A DNA stretch of 62,398 nt from Streptosporangiales bacterium (GTDB taxonomy: Bacteria; Actinomycetota; Actinomycetes; Streptosporangiales; Streptosporangiaceae). The stretch is taken from positions 1-62,398 of the forward strand of contig WHSL01000006.1 of assembly GCA_009380095.1 (NCBI GenBank), read 5' to 3'. Below are positions 1 to 8,509 of the stretch, one piece after another. A program made the translations under genes and the position numbers. Numbering within the stretch: the stretch's first letter is position 1; each line of letters opens with the position of its first letter. Below the pieces are notes generated by a model that saw nothing but the letters and a program-made list of their open reading frames with translations, ran no database searches and was not told the DNA's origin.

Positions 1-78
1 GCCCGCGCACGGACGCGGTCCCGCGCAGATCAGGGCGTCCTGGGAATAGCGGCGGTGGACCCGGGAATTCCCTTCAGC

Positions 79-489
79 ATGGATCTGGCAAGCGCTCGCG
101 ACTTCTGCCGGACGCATCATCGTGCCGTCCTGGCCACCCACCGGCGGGACGGCCTCCCGCAGATGTCCCCCGTGACGGTCGGCGTCGACGCCGCCGGGGA
201 CATCGTGATCAGCACGCGGCAGGCCGCGGTTAAGGCCCGCAACCTGCGCCGTGATCCCCGCGCCTCGCTCGTGGTGATGACCGACCGGTTCTTCGGCGAG
301 TGGGTCCAGATCGAGGGCACCGCCGAGATCATCGAGCTGCCCGAGGCGATGGAGCCGCTCGTCGACTACTACCGGTCGATCTCCGGCGAGCACCCCGACT
401 GGGACGACTACCGCCGCGCCATGGAGCGCGACGAGCGCGTCCTCGTCAAGATCAAACCACTCCGCGCCGGCCCCAACGTCAGCGGCTGA
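79..489 (+). CDS. PPOX-class (F420/FMN-type) oxidoreductase
   Basis: A 136-residue protein of the pyridoxamine-phosphate-oxidase-like split-barrel fold. The opening residues followed by HRAVLATHRRDGLPQMSPV match the first strands of actinobacterial PPOX-class F420-dependent enzymes. The central RNLRRDPRASLVV and WVQIEGTAEI segments are the usual cofactor-barrel strands. It probably reduces a small substrate with F420H2 or FMN in the cytoplasm; the substrate cannot be read from sequence. I chose the ATG at 79 because family members begin with a similar MDL..ARDF helix; an in-frame GTG at 55 would add eight residues. A strong hairpin follows the stop. Family call firm, substrate and exact cofactor unknown. 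Confidence 0.85.
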   Translation: MDLASARDFCRTHHRAVLATHRRDGLPQMSPVTVGVDAAGDIVISTRQAAVKARNLRRDPRASLVVMTDRFFGEWVQIEGTAEIIELPEAMEPLVDYYRSISGEHPDWDDYRRAMERDERVLVKIKPLRAGPNVSG

Positions 490-499
490 CCCAAATGTG

Positions 500-532
500 G
501 AGGGCGCGGTTCCCGAGGACCGCGCCCTTCCC
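500..532 (+). terminator. Bidirectional terminator hairpin
   Basis: AGGGCGCGGT (501-510) pairs perfectly with ACCGCGCCCT (519-528) around an 8-base loop, followed by a short pyrimidine run. It lies between the convergent ends of the PPOX gene and the Bax-inhibitor-like gene and could serve both. Confidence 0.75.
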
Positions 533-558
533 TTACGTACTCCAGGCCTGACGGCCGG

Positions 559-1425
559 TCAGTCCTCCCCGGCGAAGTAGCTGAGGAAGCGCAGCACCTC
601 CAGGTAGATCCAGACCAACGTGAGCACGAGCCCGAAGGCGCACTGCCACGCGAACTTCTCCGGCACGCCGGCGCGCACGCCGTCCTCGATCTGCTTGAAG
701 TCCAGCGCGAGGAAAAACGCCCCGACGAGGATCATGATGATCGAGAAGCCCCAGCCGAGCGGGCTGTCCGTACGGATCCCGATGCCGCCGTCGACGAAGA
801 TGCCGACGACCATGTTCACCACCATGAGCGCGACGCCCGCGATGGCGGCGCCGACCACGACCTTGGTGAACGTGGGCGTGACCCGGATGGCCCGGATCGA
901 GTAGAGCCCGAGCATGACGGCGAAGATGAAGACCGTGCCGAGCACGGCCTGCGTCACGATGCCGTTGAAGGCACTGTTGAACACGTGGCTGATCACGCCC
1001 AGCGCCACGCCCTCGAGCGCGGCGTAGGAGAGGATCAGCGCGGGGTTGGTGCTCTGCTTGAACGAGGCGATCAGGCCGAGCACCAGGGCGCCGATCATCG
1101 CGACGATCGCGACGCCGATGCCGAGGTTCAGCCACCAGGCGGCGGCGCCCGTGGCGACGAGCACGAGCAGCGTCATGGCCGTGCGGATCAGGACGTCGTC
1201 CAGCGTCATGGCCCGCGTGCCGGGAGGCGCGCCGGGCGGCATCTGGCCGGGCTGCGCGTACGGGTCGCCGTAGCCGCCCTGGCCGTATCCTTGCTGCGCG
1301 TAGGGCTGCTGCCCGTACGACGGCCTGTTGTACATGTCGTTGAGCTGCTGCGAGCTCGGAGGTGGCGCGGCGGCGGGCCCGAATGGGCTGCGCCGACCGC
1401 CGAATACGGGGTTCCTGCTCCGCAT
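559..1425 (-). CDS. Bax inhibitor-1/YccA family membrane protein
   Basis: A 288-residue protein. Residues 1-70 are a proline/glutamine/tyrosine/glycine-rich cytoplasmic tail (NRPSYGQQPYAQQGYGQGG region) typical of actinobacterial members. The rest forms about seven hydrophobic helices, ending in an acidic FAGED tail. The family (YccA, YetJ) contains pH-sensitive calcium-leak channels and FtsH modulators; its role here is not established. The ATG at 1425 has an AAAGG element just upstream. It is transcribed alone, towards the terminator shared with the PPOX gene. Confidence 0.85.
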   Translation of the reverse strand: MRSRNPVFGGRRSPFGPAAAPPPSSQQLNDMYNRPSYGQQPYAQQGYGQGGYGDPYAQPGQMPPGAPPGTRAMTLDDVLIRTAMTLLVLVATGAAAWWLNLGIGVAIVAMIGALVLGLIASFKQSTNPALILSYAALEGVALGVISHVFNSAFNGIVTQAVLGTVFIFAVMLGLYSIRAIRVTPTFTKVVVGAAIAGVALMVVNMVVGIFVDGGIGIRTDSPLGWGFSIIMILVGAFFLALDFKQIEDGVRAGVPEKFAWQCAFGLVLTLVWIYLEVLRFLSYFAGED

Positions 1426-1695
1426 GGTCCAGCCTTTCAGGCGAGCACTTCTGCCTGGAGCCTAACGTTCGAGGGCTCCGTTTGGGTTCCGGTCAGGGCG
1501 GACATCTTCGCCGGGGCGGTCCTTACCCCGGGTCACGAGATGGGCACGGTGCGGGCAATTCGACCTATCCGCACAATTGACACTCACGCCGCAATCGTCA
1601 ACAAGGTTGGCGCATCCTCCGAATCCCGAGCACGGGCCCGCACCGTCACAAGAAAACGAAAGTCATCCGGGGCAATGGCGATCGGACGTTTCCTC

Positions 1696-1772
1696 TGGTA
1701 CCCCCGGTCGGACTCGAACCGACACTTGAGACCCTTTTAGGGGGCCCGCCTCTACCGTTGGGCCACGGGGGC
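1696..1772 (-). tRNA. tRNA with apparent UAA anticodon and short variable loop (identity uncertain)
   Basis: The minus strand folds as a full cloverleaf with encoded CCA. The acceptor is GCCCCCG/CGGGGGT, T8 is present, the D-stem is GCC/GGC and the D-loop contains GG. The anticodon stem GGCCC/GGGTC encloses the loop CCTAAAA, and the T-arm is GTCGG-TTCGAGT-CCGAC. Position 33 is C instead of the near-universal U. In that register the anticodon is UAA, which reads UUA leucine codons. However, the variable region is only about six bases, whereas bacterial leucine tRNAs have a long variable arm. The gene is therefore a well-preserved tRNA of unclear identity. It could be an atypical tRNA conserved in this lineage or a mutated copy that no longer decodes normally. 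Confidence 0.75.
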
Positions 1773-1972
1773 GCGGCAATCATACCCGCAGCTCAGCGGG
1801 GTGACACGCGGACGGAAAATGCGAACACATTTCAAATCCAGGAAACGCGATTTACGTGCGCACTCCTGTGCTCAATTGCCTAATCTGCCCACCGAATGAC
1901 ACCCCCGAAATCGAGTTAGGACGCAACCCGAAGGGTACCTCAAGATCAACTTGTCACCTTCCGCAAAGGGAA

Positions 1973-2007
1973 GGAGCCCCTCCGTACCTGTGGTACCGAG
2001 AGGCTCC
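1973..2007 (-). terminator. Terminator hairpin after ndh
   Basis: GGAGCC (1973-1978) pairs with GGCTCC (2002-2007), CTC with GAG, and GTACC with GGTAC around a 3-base loop, with two single mismatches. The hairpin lies about 34 bases beyond the NADH dehydrogenase stop. There is no clear U-run, as is common in GC-rich actinomycetes. Nothing else recognisable was seen between 1773 and 2040. Confidence 0.65.
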
Positions 2008-2040
2008 ATACACTTCCCACACGTCGGGACGGTTACACTC

Positions 2041-3369
2041 TCAGCCGACCTTCCTGAGCCGGCCGTCGTACACCTGCGGCCGCGTGGCCGCCTCGAACTC
2101 CTCGCGCGGCCGTTCCAGGCCACCGAGCGCGATGAACTCCCGGCGGAAGAACAGCGCCAGCGTCCAGTCGGCCATCACCCGCACCTTGCGGTTGAGAGTC
2201 GGCACCCGGCTCAGGTGGTACGTGCGGTGTAGGAACCACGCGAGCAGCCCCTTCGCCTTGAACCCGTACACGTTGGCCACGCCGAGGTGCAGGCCCAGCC
2301 CGGCGACGGACCCGGCGTAGCTGTGCCGGTACGGCTTCAGCGGCCGTCCGCGCAGCGACGCCACCACGTTGCCGGCGAGCACCTTGGACTGCCGTACGGC
2401 GTGCTGGGCGTTCGGCGCGCAGAACGCGCCCGGCTCGGTGAGGTCCGGTACGGCGGCGTTGTCGCCGGCGGTGAACGCGCCGGTCAGCCCGTCGATGGTG
2501 AGGTACTCGGTGGCCTTGATCCGACCCCGCTCGTCCAGCGGCAGGTCACCGGCGCCGACCACCGGGCTCGGCTTCACCCCGGCCGTCCACACCAGCGTCG
2601 CGGAGTCGAACATGGTGCCGTCGCTCAGCTTGATCCGCTGCCCCTCGGCCGACTCCAGCCGGGTGTTCAGCCGGATGTCCACGCCGCGGCCGCGCAGCTG
2701 GCCCAGCGTCCAGCGGCCCATCTCCGGGCCGACCTCGGGGAGGATCCGGTCGCTGGCCTCCACCAGCATCCACCGCATGTCCTCGGGGCGGACGTTCCGG
2801 TACAGCTTGGAGGCGTCGCGGGCCATGTCCTCCAGTTCGGCGATGGCCTCGACCCCGGCGAAGCCGGCGCCCACGAAGACGAAGCTGAGCGCCTTGCGGC
2901 GCACCTCCTCGCTCTGCGAGGAGTCCGCGATCGCGAGCTGCTGCAGCACGTGGTTCCGCAGGTGGATTGCCTCGCCCACGGTCTTGAAGCCGATGCCGTG
3001 CTCGGCCAGCCCGGGCACCGGGAGCGTACGGGAGACCGACCCGGCCGCCATCACCAGCACGTCGTACGACAGCTCGCGCCCGGGGCCGATCTCCGGCTGG
3101 AACTCGGCCGTCCGGTTCGCGTGGTCGACGCGCACGATCCGGCCGTTGAGGATCTCGGCCTTGTCCAGCACGCGGCGCAGCGGGACGACGACGTGCCGCG
3201 GGGACAGGTTGCCGGCCGCCGCCTCGGGGAGGAACGGCTGGTAGGTCATGTAGGAGTTGGGGTCGACCACAGTGATCGTGGCCTCCCCCTTGCGCAGCTT
3301 CCGCTGCAGGCGCAGGGCCGTGTACAGGCCGACGTAGCCGCCGCCGACCACAAGGATGCGGGAGTTCAT
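2041..3369 (-). CDS. ndh: Type II NADH dehydrogenase (NAD(P)/FAD-dependent oxidoreductase)
   Basis: A 442-residue flavoprotein that would move electrons from NADH to menaquinone without pumping protons. The N-terminus ILVVGGGYVGLYTALRLQRK is the FAD-binding GxGxxG Rossmann motif. A second dinucleotide motif, FVFVGAGFAGVEAIAELEDM, lies near residue 170 and binds NAD(H). The AFTAGDNAAVP segment near residue 305 is the usual C-terminal FAD-contacting GD motif. The C-terminal part, with FLHRTYHL and WTLALFFRREF, is the membrane-associated region of NDH-2 enzymes. Length and motif order are normal. It stands alone with its own terminator. Confidence 0.88.
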   Translation of the reverse strand: MNSRILVVGGGYVGLYTALRLQRKLRKGEATITVVDPNSYMTYQPFLPEAAAGNLSPRHVVVPLRRVLDKAEILNGRIVRVDHANRTAEFQPEIGPGRELSYDVLVMAAGSVSRTLPVPGLAEHGIGFKTVGEAIHLRNHVLQQLAIADSSQSEEVRRKALSFVFVGAGFAGVEAIAELEDMARDASKLYRNVRPEDMRWMLVEASDRILPEVGPEMGRWTLGQLRGRGVDIRLNTRLESAEGQRIKLSDGTMFDSATLVWTAGVKPSPVVGAGDLPLDERGRIKATEYLTIDGLTGAFTAGDNAAVPDLTEPGAFCAPNAQHAVRQSKVLAGNVVASLRGRPLKPYRHSYAGSVAGLGLHLGVANVYGFKAKGLLAWFLHRTYHLSRVPTLNRKVRVMADWTLALFFRREFIALGGLERPREEFEAATRPQVYDGRLRKVG

Positions 3370-3575
3370 CGTCGATTCCTGCCTCTGTGGGTCTCTGGAA
3401 GGACTGCCACTCTTCTCACCTCGGTACGCGGCGATCGTCGTTTCCTGGCGAAGAATTGTCGATCTTCACTCTTCGGCTCGATGACTCCATCGTCGTCTCG
3501 CTTGTGCATTCTTTCACAAGGGTCAGCGCAAACCGCGGCGGGGTCATTCCCACGGAGGGGACCTGAAACGGCGGA

Positions 3576-4388
3576 TCAGCCGGCGGCGGCCTTCGCCCTG
3601 GTGAAGACGGTATCGAGCATGTCCTCGGTGACCCGGCCGGTGAAGGTGTTCTGCTGGCTGGGGTGGTAGCAGCCGAGCAGGTGGGTGGGGTGGCCGGTCC
3701 CCGGCCGGGGGCCGAGGGTGACCTCGGCGCCGTGGCCGAAGGCGGGTCGGGGTGGCGGGGGCAGGGCGTAGCCGGCCTGGCGGAGCGCGGGCCAGAGCGC
3801 CTGCCAGCCGTACCCGCCGAGCACCACGATCGCCCGGACATGGTCGGCGACGGCGATGAGCTCGTGGGCCAGCCAGGGGGCGCAGGTGTCGCGCTCCTCG
3901 GGGGTCGGCTTGTTGGCGGGCGGGGCGCAGCGGACCGCCGCCATCACCCGGGTGCCGATCAGCCGCTGCCCGTCCCCCGCGTGCGTGCTCTCCGGCCGCG
4001 CGGCGAGGCCCACCCGGTGCAGCGAGGCGAACAGCCAGTCGCCGCTGCGGTCGCCGGTGAAGATGCGGCCCGTACGGTTGCCGCCGTGTGCCGCCGGGGC
4101 CAGGCCCACGATGAGGATGCGGGGCTCGTCGGCGCCCCAGCCGGGTATGGGGCGGCCCCAGTACCGCTCGTCCGCGTGCGCGCGGCGCTTCTCCACCGCC
4201 ACCCGCTCGCGCCACTCCACCAGGCGCGGGCAGGCCCGGCACACCGACTCCCGCGCCGCCAACTCCCCCACCCCGGACGCCCCGGCAGCCAGCCGCCGCA
4301 CCTCATCCGCGTCGTGCGCGACGGGGGTGCCCTGGGTGGCGGGATCGCCGGGCCAGCCGGTCCCCGGCGCGATGAAACGCTCACTCAT
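3576..4388 (-). CDS. Family 5 uracil-DNA glycosylase (UdgB-type)
   Basis: A 270-residue base-excision repair enzyme. CRACPRL near residue 42 and the later C...C pair ([20 protein letters not shown]) supply the four cysteines of the Fe-S cluster found in family 4/5 glycosylases. [21 protein letters not shown] is the family-5 motif 1, with alanine where family 4 has glutamate. The late HPSQQNTF holds the conserved histidine. Family 5 enzymes remove uracil and often hypoxanthine. The open frame extends upstream to 4787 inside araC, but homology starts at the ATG at 4388. That ATG overlaps the araC-type stop by 8 bases, so the two are translationally coupled. Confidence 0.85.
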   Translation of the reverse strand: MSERFIAPGTGWPGDPATQGTPVAHDADEVRRLAAGASGVGELAARESVCRACPRLVEWRERVAVEKRRAHADERYWGRPIPGWGADEPRILIVGLAPAAHGGNRTGRIFTGDRSGDWLFASLHRVGLAARPESTHAGDGQRLIGTRVMAAVRCAPPANKPTPEERDTCAPWLAHELIAVADHVRAIVVLGGYGWQALWPALRQAGYALPPPPRPAFGHGAEVTLGPRPGTGHPTHLLGCYHPSQQNTFTGRVTEDMLDTVFTRAKAAAG

Positions 4389-5259
4389 GATCGCCTCGGT
4401 TGCGGTGGCGTTGTGGACTGATCCCGCGGGCTCGCTTGAAGGCGGTGCTGAACGCGAATGCGCTGCCATAACCGACCTGACGGGCGATGGAGTCGATCGT
4501 GGTGTCCGAGTTCTTGAGGAGATCGGCGGCCAGGTCGATTCGCCACTCGGTGAGGTAAGCCATGGGTGGCATGCCGACGAGGCCGGTGGAGCGGCGGGCC
4601 AGCGTCGCTCGCGACACCCCGGTCCGCCCGGCGAGCGCGGCCACCGTCCAGGGATGGTCCGGATGGCCGTGGATGAGTCGCAGGACGGGCCCGACGACCG
4701 GATCCCCGTTGGCTCGGTACCGGGGCGGCGCATCGGCATCGGGCCTGGTGAACCAGGCGCGGAGGATGGCGACCAGCAGGAGGTCAAGAAGTCGTTCGAG
4801 CACGAGATCTTGGCCCGGCTCGTTTCGCACGGTCTCCTCGGCGAGTCGCGACACCAGCGCGGACTCGCCGTGGGCGGCCCTGGGGATGACGAGAAGCGGC
4901 GGCAACGCGCTGAGCAGGTGTGTGGCGATCTCGCCTGGTCGCCGGTATTTGCCGATCAGCAGCACCGACGAGCCGTCCGCGCCGTCATCCCGGCCCTCGA
5001 CAGACGACCCCGGCCGGCGCGGAGCCGCCCGAGGTCGCGGACACGGGGGTGCGCACCTGGGCCAAGGGCCTGCGCACCGGTACAGTCGGACCGCATCGCC
5101 GGCACTGGGAACGACCCACGGCATCCCGCGCAGGACCGCCACCACGCTGAGCGGTGCCCTGTCTCGTACCTGCACCGACCAGGGTGAGCTCTGGATGGTC
5201 CGCAGCACGAACGCGCCCCTGGCCCTGGCTCCATCGAGCAAGATCGACAAGGGGTCCAC
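4381..5259 (-). CDS. AraC-family regulator with divergent cupin domain
   Basis: A 292-residue regulator. The N-terminus ([21 protein letters not shown]) and [26 protein letters not shown] match the cupin-type sensor domain of actinobacterial AraC regulators. The C-terminal 100 residues carry both helix-turn-helix elements ([20 protein letters not shown] and [21 protein letters not shown]). Between them lies an arginine/proline-rich stretch (about residues 63-95) that does not look like the family and is shorter than expected, so the sensor may be damaged. Such regulators usually control a divergently encoded NmrA-type oxidoreductase; only a stump of that gene remains, starting at 5343. It overlaps the uracil-DNA glycosylase start. 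Confidence 0.75.
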   Translation of the reverse strand: MDPLSILLDGARARGAFVLRTIQSSPWSVQVRDRAPLSVVAVLRGMPWVVPSAGDAVRLYRCAGPWPRCAPPCPRPRAAPRRPGSSVEGRDDGADGSSVLLIGKYRRPGEIATHLLSALPPLLVIPRAAHGESALVSRLAEETVRNEPGQDLVLERLLDLLLVAILRAWFTRPDADAPPRYRANGDPVVGPVLRLIHGHPDHPWTVAALAGRTGVSRATLARRSTGLVGMPPMAYLTEWRIDLAADLLKNSDTTIDSIARQVGYGSAFAFSTAFKRARGISPQRHRNRGDHE

Positions 5260-5342
5260 CGGCGTAGTGTAAGACGCACCCGTATGGACCTGCGAGTCTC
5301 GGCAATGGCCCGTAGCCCCGGCGTTCCCGTGGACTGTGAGTC

Positions 5343-5404
5343 ATGACAGCGACTTCACCGACAACGCTGGTCCTCGCGGGGACGGGGAAGACCGGACGCC
5401 GCGT
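5343..5404 (+). pseudogene. 5' remnant of NmrA-like NAD(P)-binding oxidoreductase
   Basis: Only the first ~20 codons of a recognisable gene remain. TTLVLAGTGKTGRRVV is the beta1-GxxGxxGR-helix start of NmrA/SDR-type NAD(P)H-binding proteins. Around 5400-5425 the frame runs straight into the antisense of the decayed pilin-like gene. NmrA-type genes are commonly found divergent from cupin-AraC regulators, as here, so the identification by neighbour is consistent. The remainder of the gene is absent. Confidence 0.65.
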
Positions 5405-6092
5405 CGTGTCCGGGCTCGTAGCGCGTGACCTTCCGGAGGGGGATGTCGCGAAACTCCTCCAGGACGTCCTCGTCCAGGAAGAACGCGTCTCCGTACTCGT
5501 CGCGGATCTCCTCCTGGGCCGACTCGACCCGATCCCTCCACTCCTCGTACTGCTCCTCGGACTCGAAGTCGCCGCGCTGCTGGTCCTCGCCGGTCCACAT
5601 GTAGTCGCCACCGACCGTGGCGTTGAGCCCGATGCCGCCGACCTGCGCGCCGAAGCCACCCCGGAGGTCGAGGCCCTGGGAGTTCCCTTGGCTGGTGGTG
5701 ACGGAGTAGCCGCCCTCCGGAGTCTCGGTGAGGTTGGTGGATTCGCGGTCCTCCTCCGCGTAGAGCACCACCTTCGTGCGCTGGACGCTCTCGTCCAGCT
5801 ACCCGCGGACCGTGCAGGAGTTGATGTCCGGCGTGCCGGGCGGTGGGGCCTTCGCCGGGGCGCACTTGCCGCCGACCACGCGGCAGACGGCGGCCTCGAG
5901 ATCGGTGGGCAGCAGGCGGTATCCCCCGGCGCCGACGAAGATGCCGGTGAGCACGGCGACGGCCACCAGGGTCAGGCCGACGTACTCGAGCATGCCCTGG
6001 CCGAGATCGGTGCGCCCAAGATCACGTAAGGTGACGGGCCGGTTGCGCCCTCGCCATGCGCCATACAGTGGCGGGTTGAAACCGGTTCTCAC
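5405..6092 (-). pseudogene. Decayed partial copy of the pilin-like/beta-rich surface protein
   Basis: The reading frame matches the 781-residue neighbour from its pilin-like segment (GQGMLEYVGLTLVAVAVLTGIF) through CRVVGG, PGTPDINSCTVR and GGDYMWTGEDQ to EEFRDIP, then stops matching near 5420. Three lesions are visible. The frame is one base off relative to the ATG at 6057 that corresponds to the neighbouring lipoprotein start. An in-frame TAG lies at 5801-5799, where the intact gene has a sense codon after SCTVR. The entire 3' half is missing, abutting the NmrA stump. The first ~15 codons resemble the lipoprotein start (ITTRDLERT versus VTLRDLGRT), so the copy joins the lipoprotein's beginning directly to the pilin-like domain. 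Confidence 0.75.
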
Positions 6093-6123
6093 AGGGCCCA
6101 GGGGCCCAATCCGGGACGCCCTC

Positions 6124-6141
6124 TTGTCACGTGATTGACAA
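6124..6141. promoter_or_regulatory. Palindrome TTGTC-N8-GACAA (copy 1)
   Basis: TTGTC (6124-6128) and GACAA (6137-6141) form an inverted repeat with an 8-base spacer. The same arms and spacing recur at 9226-9243, at the equivalent position upstream of the intact lipoprotein gene. It is probably a shared operator. Confidence 0.5.
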
Positions 6142-6163
6142 ACGGGCGTCCCGAATCGCCGGG

Positions 6164-8509
6164 TCAGTCGCCGGCCTCACACTCCACCCAGGGCACCATC
6201 TCCCCGGTCTGCGGATCGCGGTACGTCGCGTCCTCCAGGTCCATCGTCTGAGTGGACGTGGTGTTCTGGTACGCGCCCAGCTCGATGATGAACGAACCGG
6301 ACAGGTCGGTGCCGTCGGTCTCCCGCGCGCTGTCGTAGTGCTGCTCGGTGACGACCGTGTCCGGCCGGTCGTACATCGGGGCGATGTCCACCGCCGCGTT
6401 GAGCCGCTCCTCGAAGTCGCCGTGGATGTAGTCGTCCATGACGTCGGCGTCACCCGGCTCCAGCGGGATCGTGGTGGTGGTCACGACCACGTCGCCGTCG
6501 GAGAGCTCCTTGCCGGCGAAGCCGCCCGCGCCCTGCTCGTTGTCGGACTCGGTGCGGCCGGAGGAGCCGGGCGACTGGCGGCCGCCCGGCTCGATGGTGT
6601 AGCCGACGCCGATCCCGCCCTCGATGTGGTACTGGGTGGTCCGGGTGACGACGAGCTCGGTCGGGTTCCCGTCGGCGTCGTACTTGACCTCCATGACGTT
6701 CTCCGACTGCCACTTGGGCGCCACGCTCGCCTCCGGCCCCAGGCCCTGGAGGTCGACGGAGACGCCCAGCGAGAGGGCGAACTCGTCGCTGATCACGCGG
6801 TACTCGCTGGTCGTCCGGTTGCCCTCGGCGTCGTAGTGCTCACCGGTGCCGATCAGGTGCGACTCGCTGTACCCGGCGCCGACGCCCAGCTCGGCCTCGA
6901 GGCCCTTGACGCCGGTGGAGCCCTCGTCGAAGCCGACCGACGCCTCCGCATCGATGCCGACCGTGTCGCCGTCGGCGTGCATCCGGGAGTAGGGCAGCCC
7001 CATGTCCGCGGCGACCTGCCGAGGCACGTCCTGGAACTCCTCCCACTCCTCGTCGGACATGTCGAAGATGTCGCCGCCCGCGTCCTCCAGGAAGTCCTGG
7101 TAGGCGTTGTCCACCGCCTCCTGGAACTCCGCCTGCTGCTCGTCGCTCTCGAACTGCACCTGGGTCTGGTCCTGCCCGGTCCACAGGTAGCCGCCGCCGA
7201 TGCTGGCGCCGATGCCGATGCCGTTGACCTTGACGCCGACGCCCAGCCGTACGTCGAAGCCGGAGGCGTCGGAGTCGCCCTCGGTCACCGAGATGTTGCC
7301 GTCGGGGCCCTCGGCGACGTTGACGCTGTCCTTGTCCTCGTCGGACCAGATGAGGACCTTCGTGCGCTCGACGTGTTCCTCGAGGTCGGCCCGGACGGTG
7401 CAGGAGTTCACGTCCGGCGTGCCGGGGATCTCGGCCGCGGACACCGGGCAGTCGCCGCTGACGACGCGGCAGATCGCGTACTCCAGCCGGGGCGGCAGCA
7501 GGTGGTAGGCGCCGGACGTGACGAAGATCCCGGTGATCACGGCGACCGCCACGAGGGTCAGGCCGACGTACTCGATCATGCCCTGGCCGCTGTCGCCGCT
7601 GAAGACCAGGTCTCCCCGGACCCCGGACGCCCGGCGGCGGCCGCCGGTCAGCGCGCGCAGGCCCGCCGCGACGAGTCCGCCGAGCAGGCCGCCCGCCACC
7701 AGCGCCGCCCACTCCAGCGCCCCCACGGTGCGCAGCGCCGCGAGACCGCTCACCGGCAGCGCGAGCAGGGTGCCGGCGCCCAGCACCACCGGCAGCGTGA
7801 GGGCTCCGGTCAGCGCCCACCACGGAGACCGACTCCTGGGCAGCGCGACCACGCCGAGCAGGCCGCCGATGGCCGCGCCCACCCCCGCCGCCAGCGGCGA
7901 CCACGTGGTCACCGCGTTGAGGCGGGCGAGGACGTCATCGGTGATGCCGCCCACCGGCCCGGCCAGGTCGGCGGGGACCAGCATCTCGATGAGCGTCAGC
8001 CGTACGGCCAGCAGGGCGATCAGCCCGGTGGCGCCGGCCAGCAGCGGCACGGCCAGCAGCGGGAACCGGGCGGTGGCCCGGCCGGTCAGCACGCCAAGCA
8101 CGACGGCGACCTCGAGCACACCGATGCCGGCCAGCCAGCGCGCGAGCGACCCCTCGCCCTCCATCAGCGGCGCCATCAGCACGATCGGGGTGAGCAGCCC
8201 GAGGGTCACGCCCGCCGTGAGGCAGGCGGGGCGGGCCTCGTCGAGCGTCCCCCGCGTCCACAGGCCGGTCTCGGTCTCCCACCCGGGACGGCCCACCGGC
8301 GGGGTGCCGAACCAGGCCGCGGCCGCCGCCGCGAGCAGCCAGACGGCGACGCCGTACGGGGCCGTGGTGGCGGCGAACCCGCCGTCGGCGGCCAGCAGCG
8401 CGTCCTGCCCGCCGCTGCCCACGGGGCTGCGCAGCAGGATCAGTCCGAGGGCCGCTCCGAGCGCCGCGAGCAGGCCGGCGGCGTAGGGCTTCGTACGCAG
8501 GTCCATCAT
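6164..8509 (-). CDS. Multispanning membrane protein fused to a pilin-like segment and beta-rich extracellular domain (unknown function)
   Basis: This 781-residue protein is not one I can name. Residues 1-295 contain about eight hydrophobic helices. Near residue 315, SGDSGQGMIEYVGLTLVAVA resembles the processing site and hydrophobic stalk of Flp/TadE-type pilins (G-Q-G-x-x-EY). It is followed by a cysteine pair in CRVVSGDCP and another cysteine in VNSCTVR. The remaining ~430 residues are acidic, lack hydrophobic helices and show alternating GVGVKVNGIGIGASIGGGY-like and LGVGAGYSESHLIGTGEHYD-like strands, suggesting a beta-rich surface domain. The ATG overlaps the lipoprotein stop (ATGA), so the pair is co-translated. 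It may be a surface fibre or adhesin; this is inference. Confidence 0.65.
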   Translation of the reverse strand: MMDLRTKPYAAGLLAALGAALGLILLRSPVGSGGQDALLAADGGFAATTAPYGVAVWLLAAAAAAWFGTPPVGRPGWETETGLWTRGTLDEARPACLTAGVTLGLLTPIVLMAPLMEGEGSLARWLAGIGVLEVAVVLGVLTGRATARFPLLAVPLLAGATGLIALLAVRLTLIEMLVPADLAGPVGGITDDVLARLNAVTTWSPLAAGVGAAIGGLLGVVALPRSRSPWWALTGALTLPVVLGAGTLLALPVSGLAALRTVGALEWAALVAGGLLGGLVAAGLRALTGGRRRASGVRGDLVFSGDSGQGMIEYVGLTLVAVAVITGIFVTSGAYHLLPPRLEYAICRVVSGDCPVSAAEIPGTPDVNSCTVRADLEEHVERTKVLIWSDEDKDSVNVAEGPDGNISVTEGDSDASGFDVRLGVGVKVNGIGIGASIGGGYLWTGQDQTQVQFESDEQQAEFQEAVDNAYQDFLEDAGGDIFDMSDEEWEEFQDVPRQVAADMGLPYSRMHADGDTVGIDAEASVGFDEGSTGVKGLEAELGVGAGYSESHLIGTGEHYDAEGNRTTSEYRVISDEFALSLGVSVDLQGLGPEASVAPKWQSENVMEVKYDADGNPTELVVTRTTQYHIEGGIGVGYTIEPGGRQSPGSSGRTESDNEQGAGGFAGKELSDGDVVVTTTTIPLEPGDADVMDDYIHGDFEERLNAAVDIAPMYDRPDTVVTEQHYDSARETDGTDLSGSFIIELGAYQNTTSTQTMDLEDATYRDPQTGEMVPWVECEAGD

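Noticed and set aside
1-54. End of an upstream gene at the window start
   Set aside because: Too short to support any frame.
1696-1772. Amber-suppressor tRNA rescuing the in-frame TAG at 5801-5799
   Set aside because: This needs a one-base shifted anticodon register that breaks the stem, and the TAG gene is also truncated and frameshifted.
3576-4787. Upstream-extended start for the uracil-DNA glycosylase
   Set aside because: The extra 133 residues lie inside the AraC gene and show no glycosylase homology.
5343-6092. Transposon insertion as cause of the broken genes
   Set aside because: No transposase, terminal inverted repeats or target-site duplication were found at the junction.
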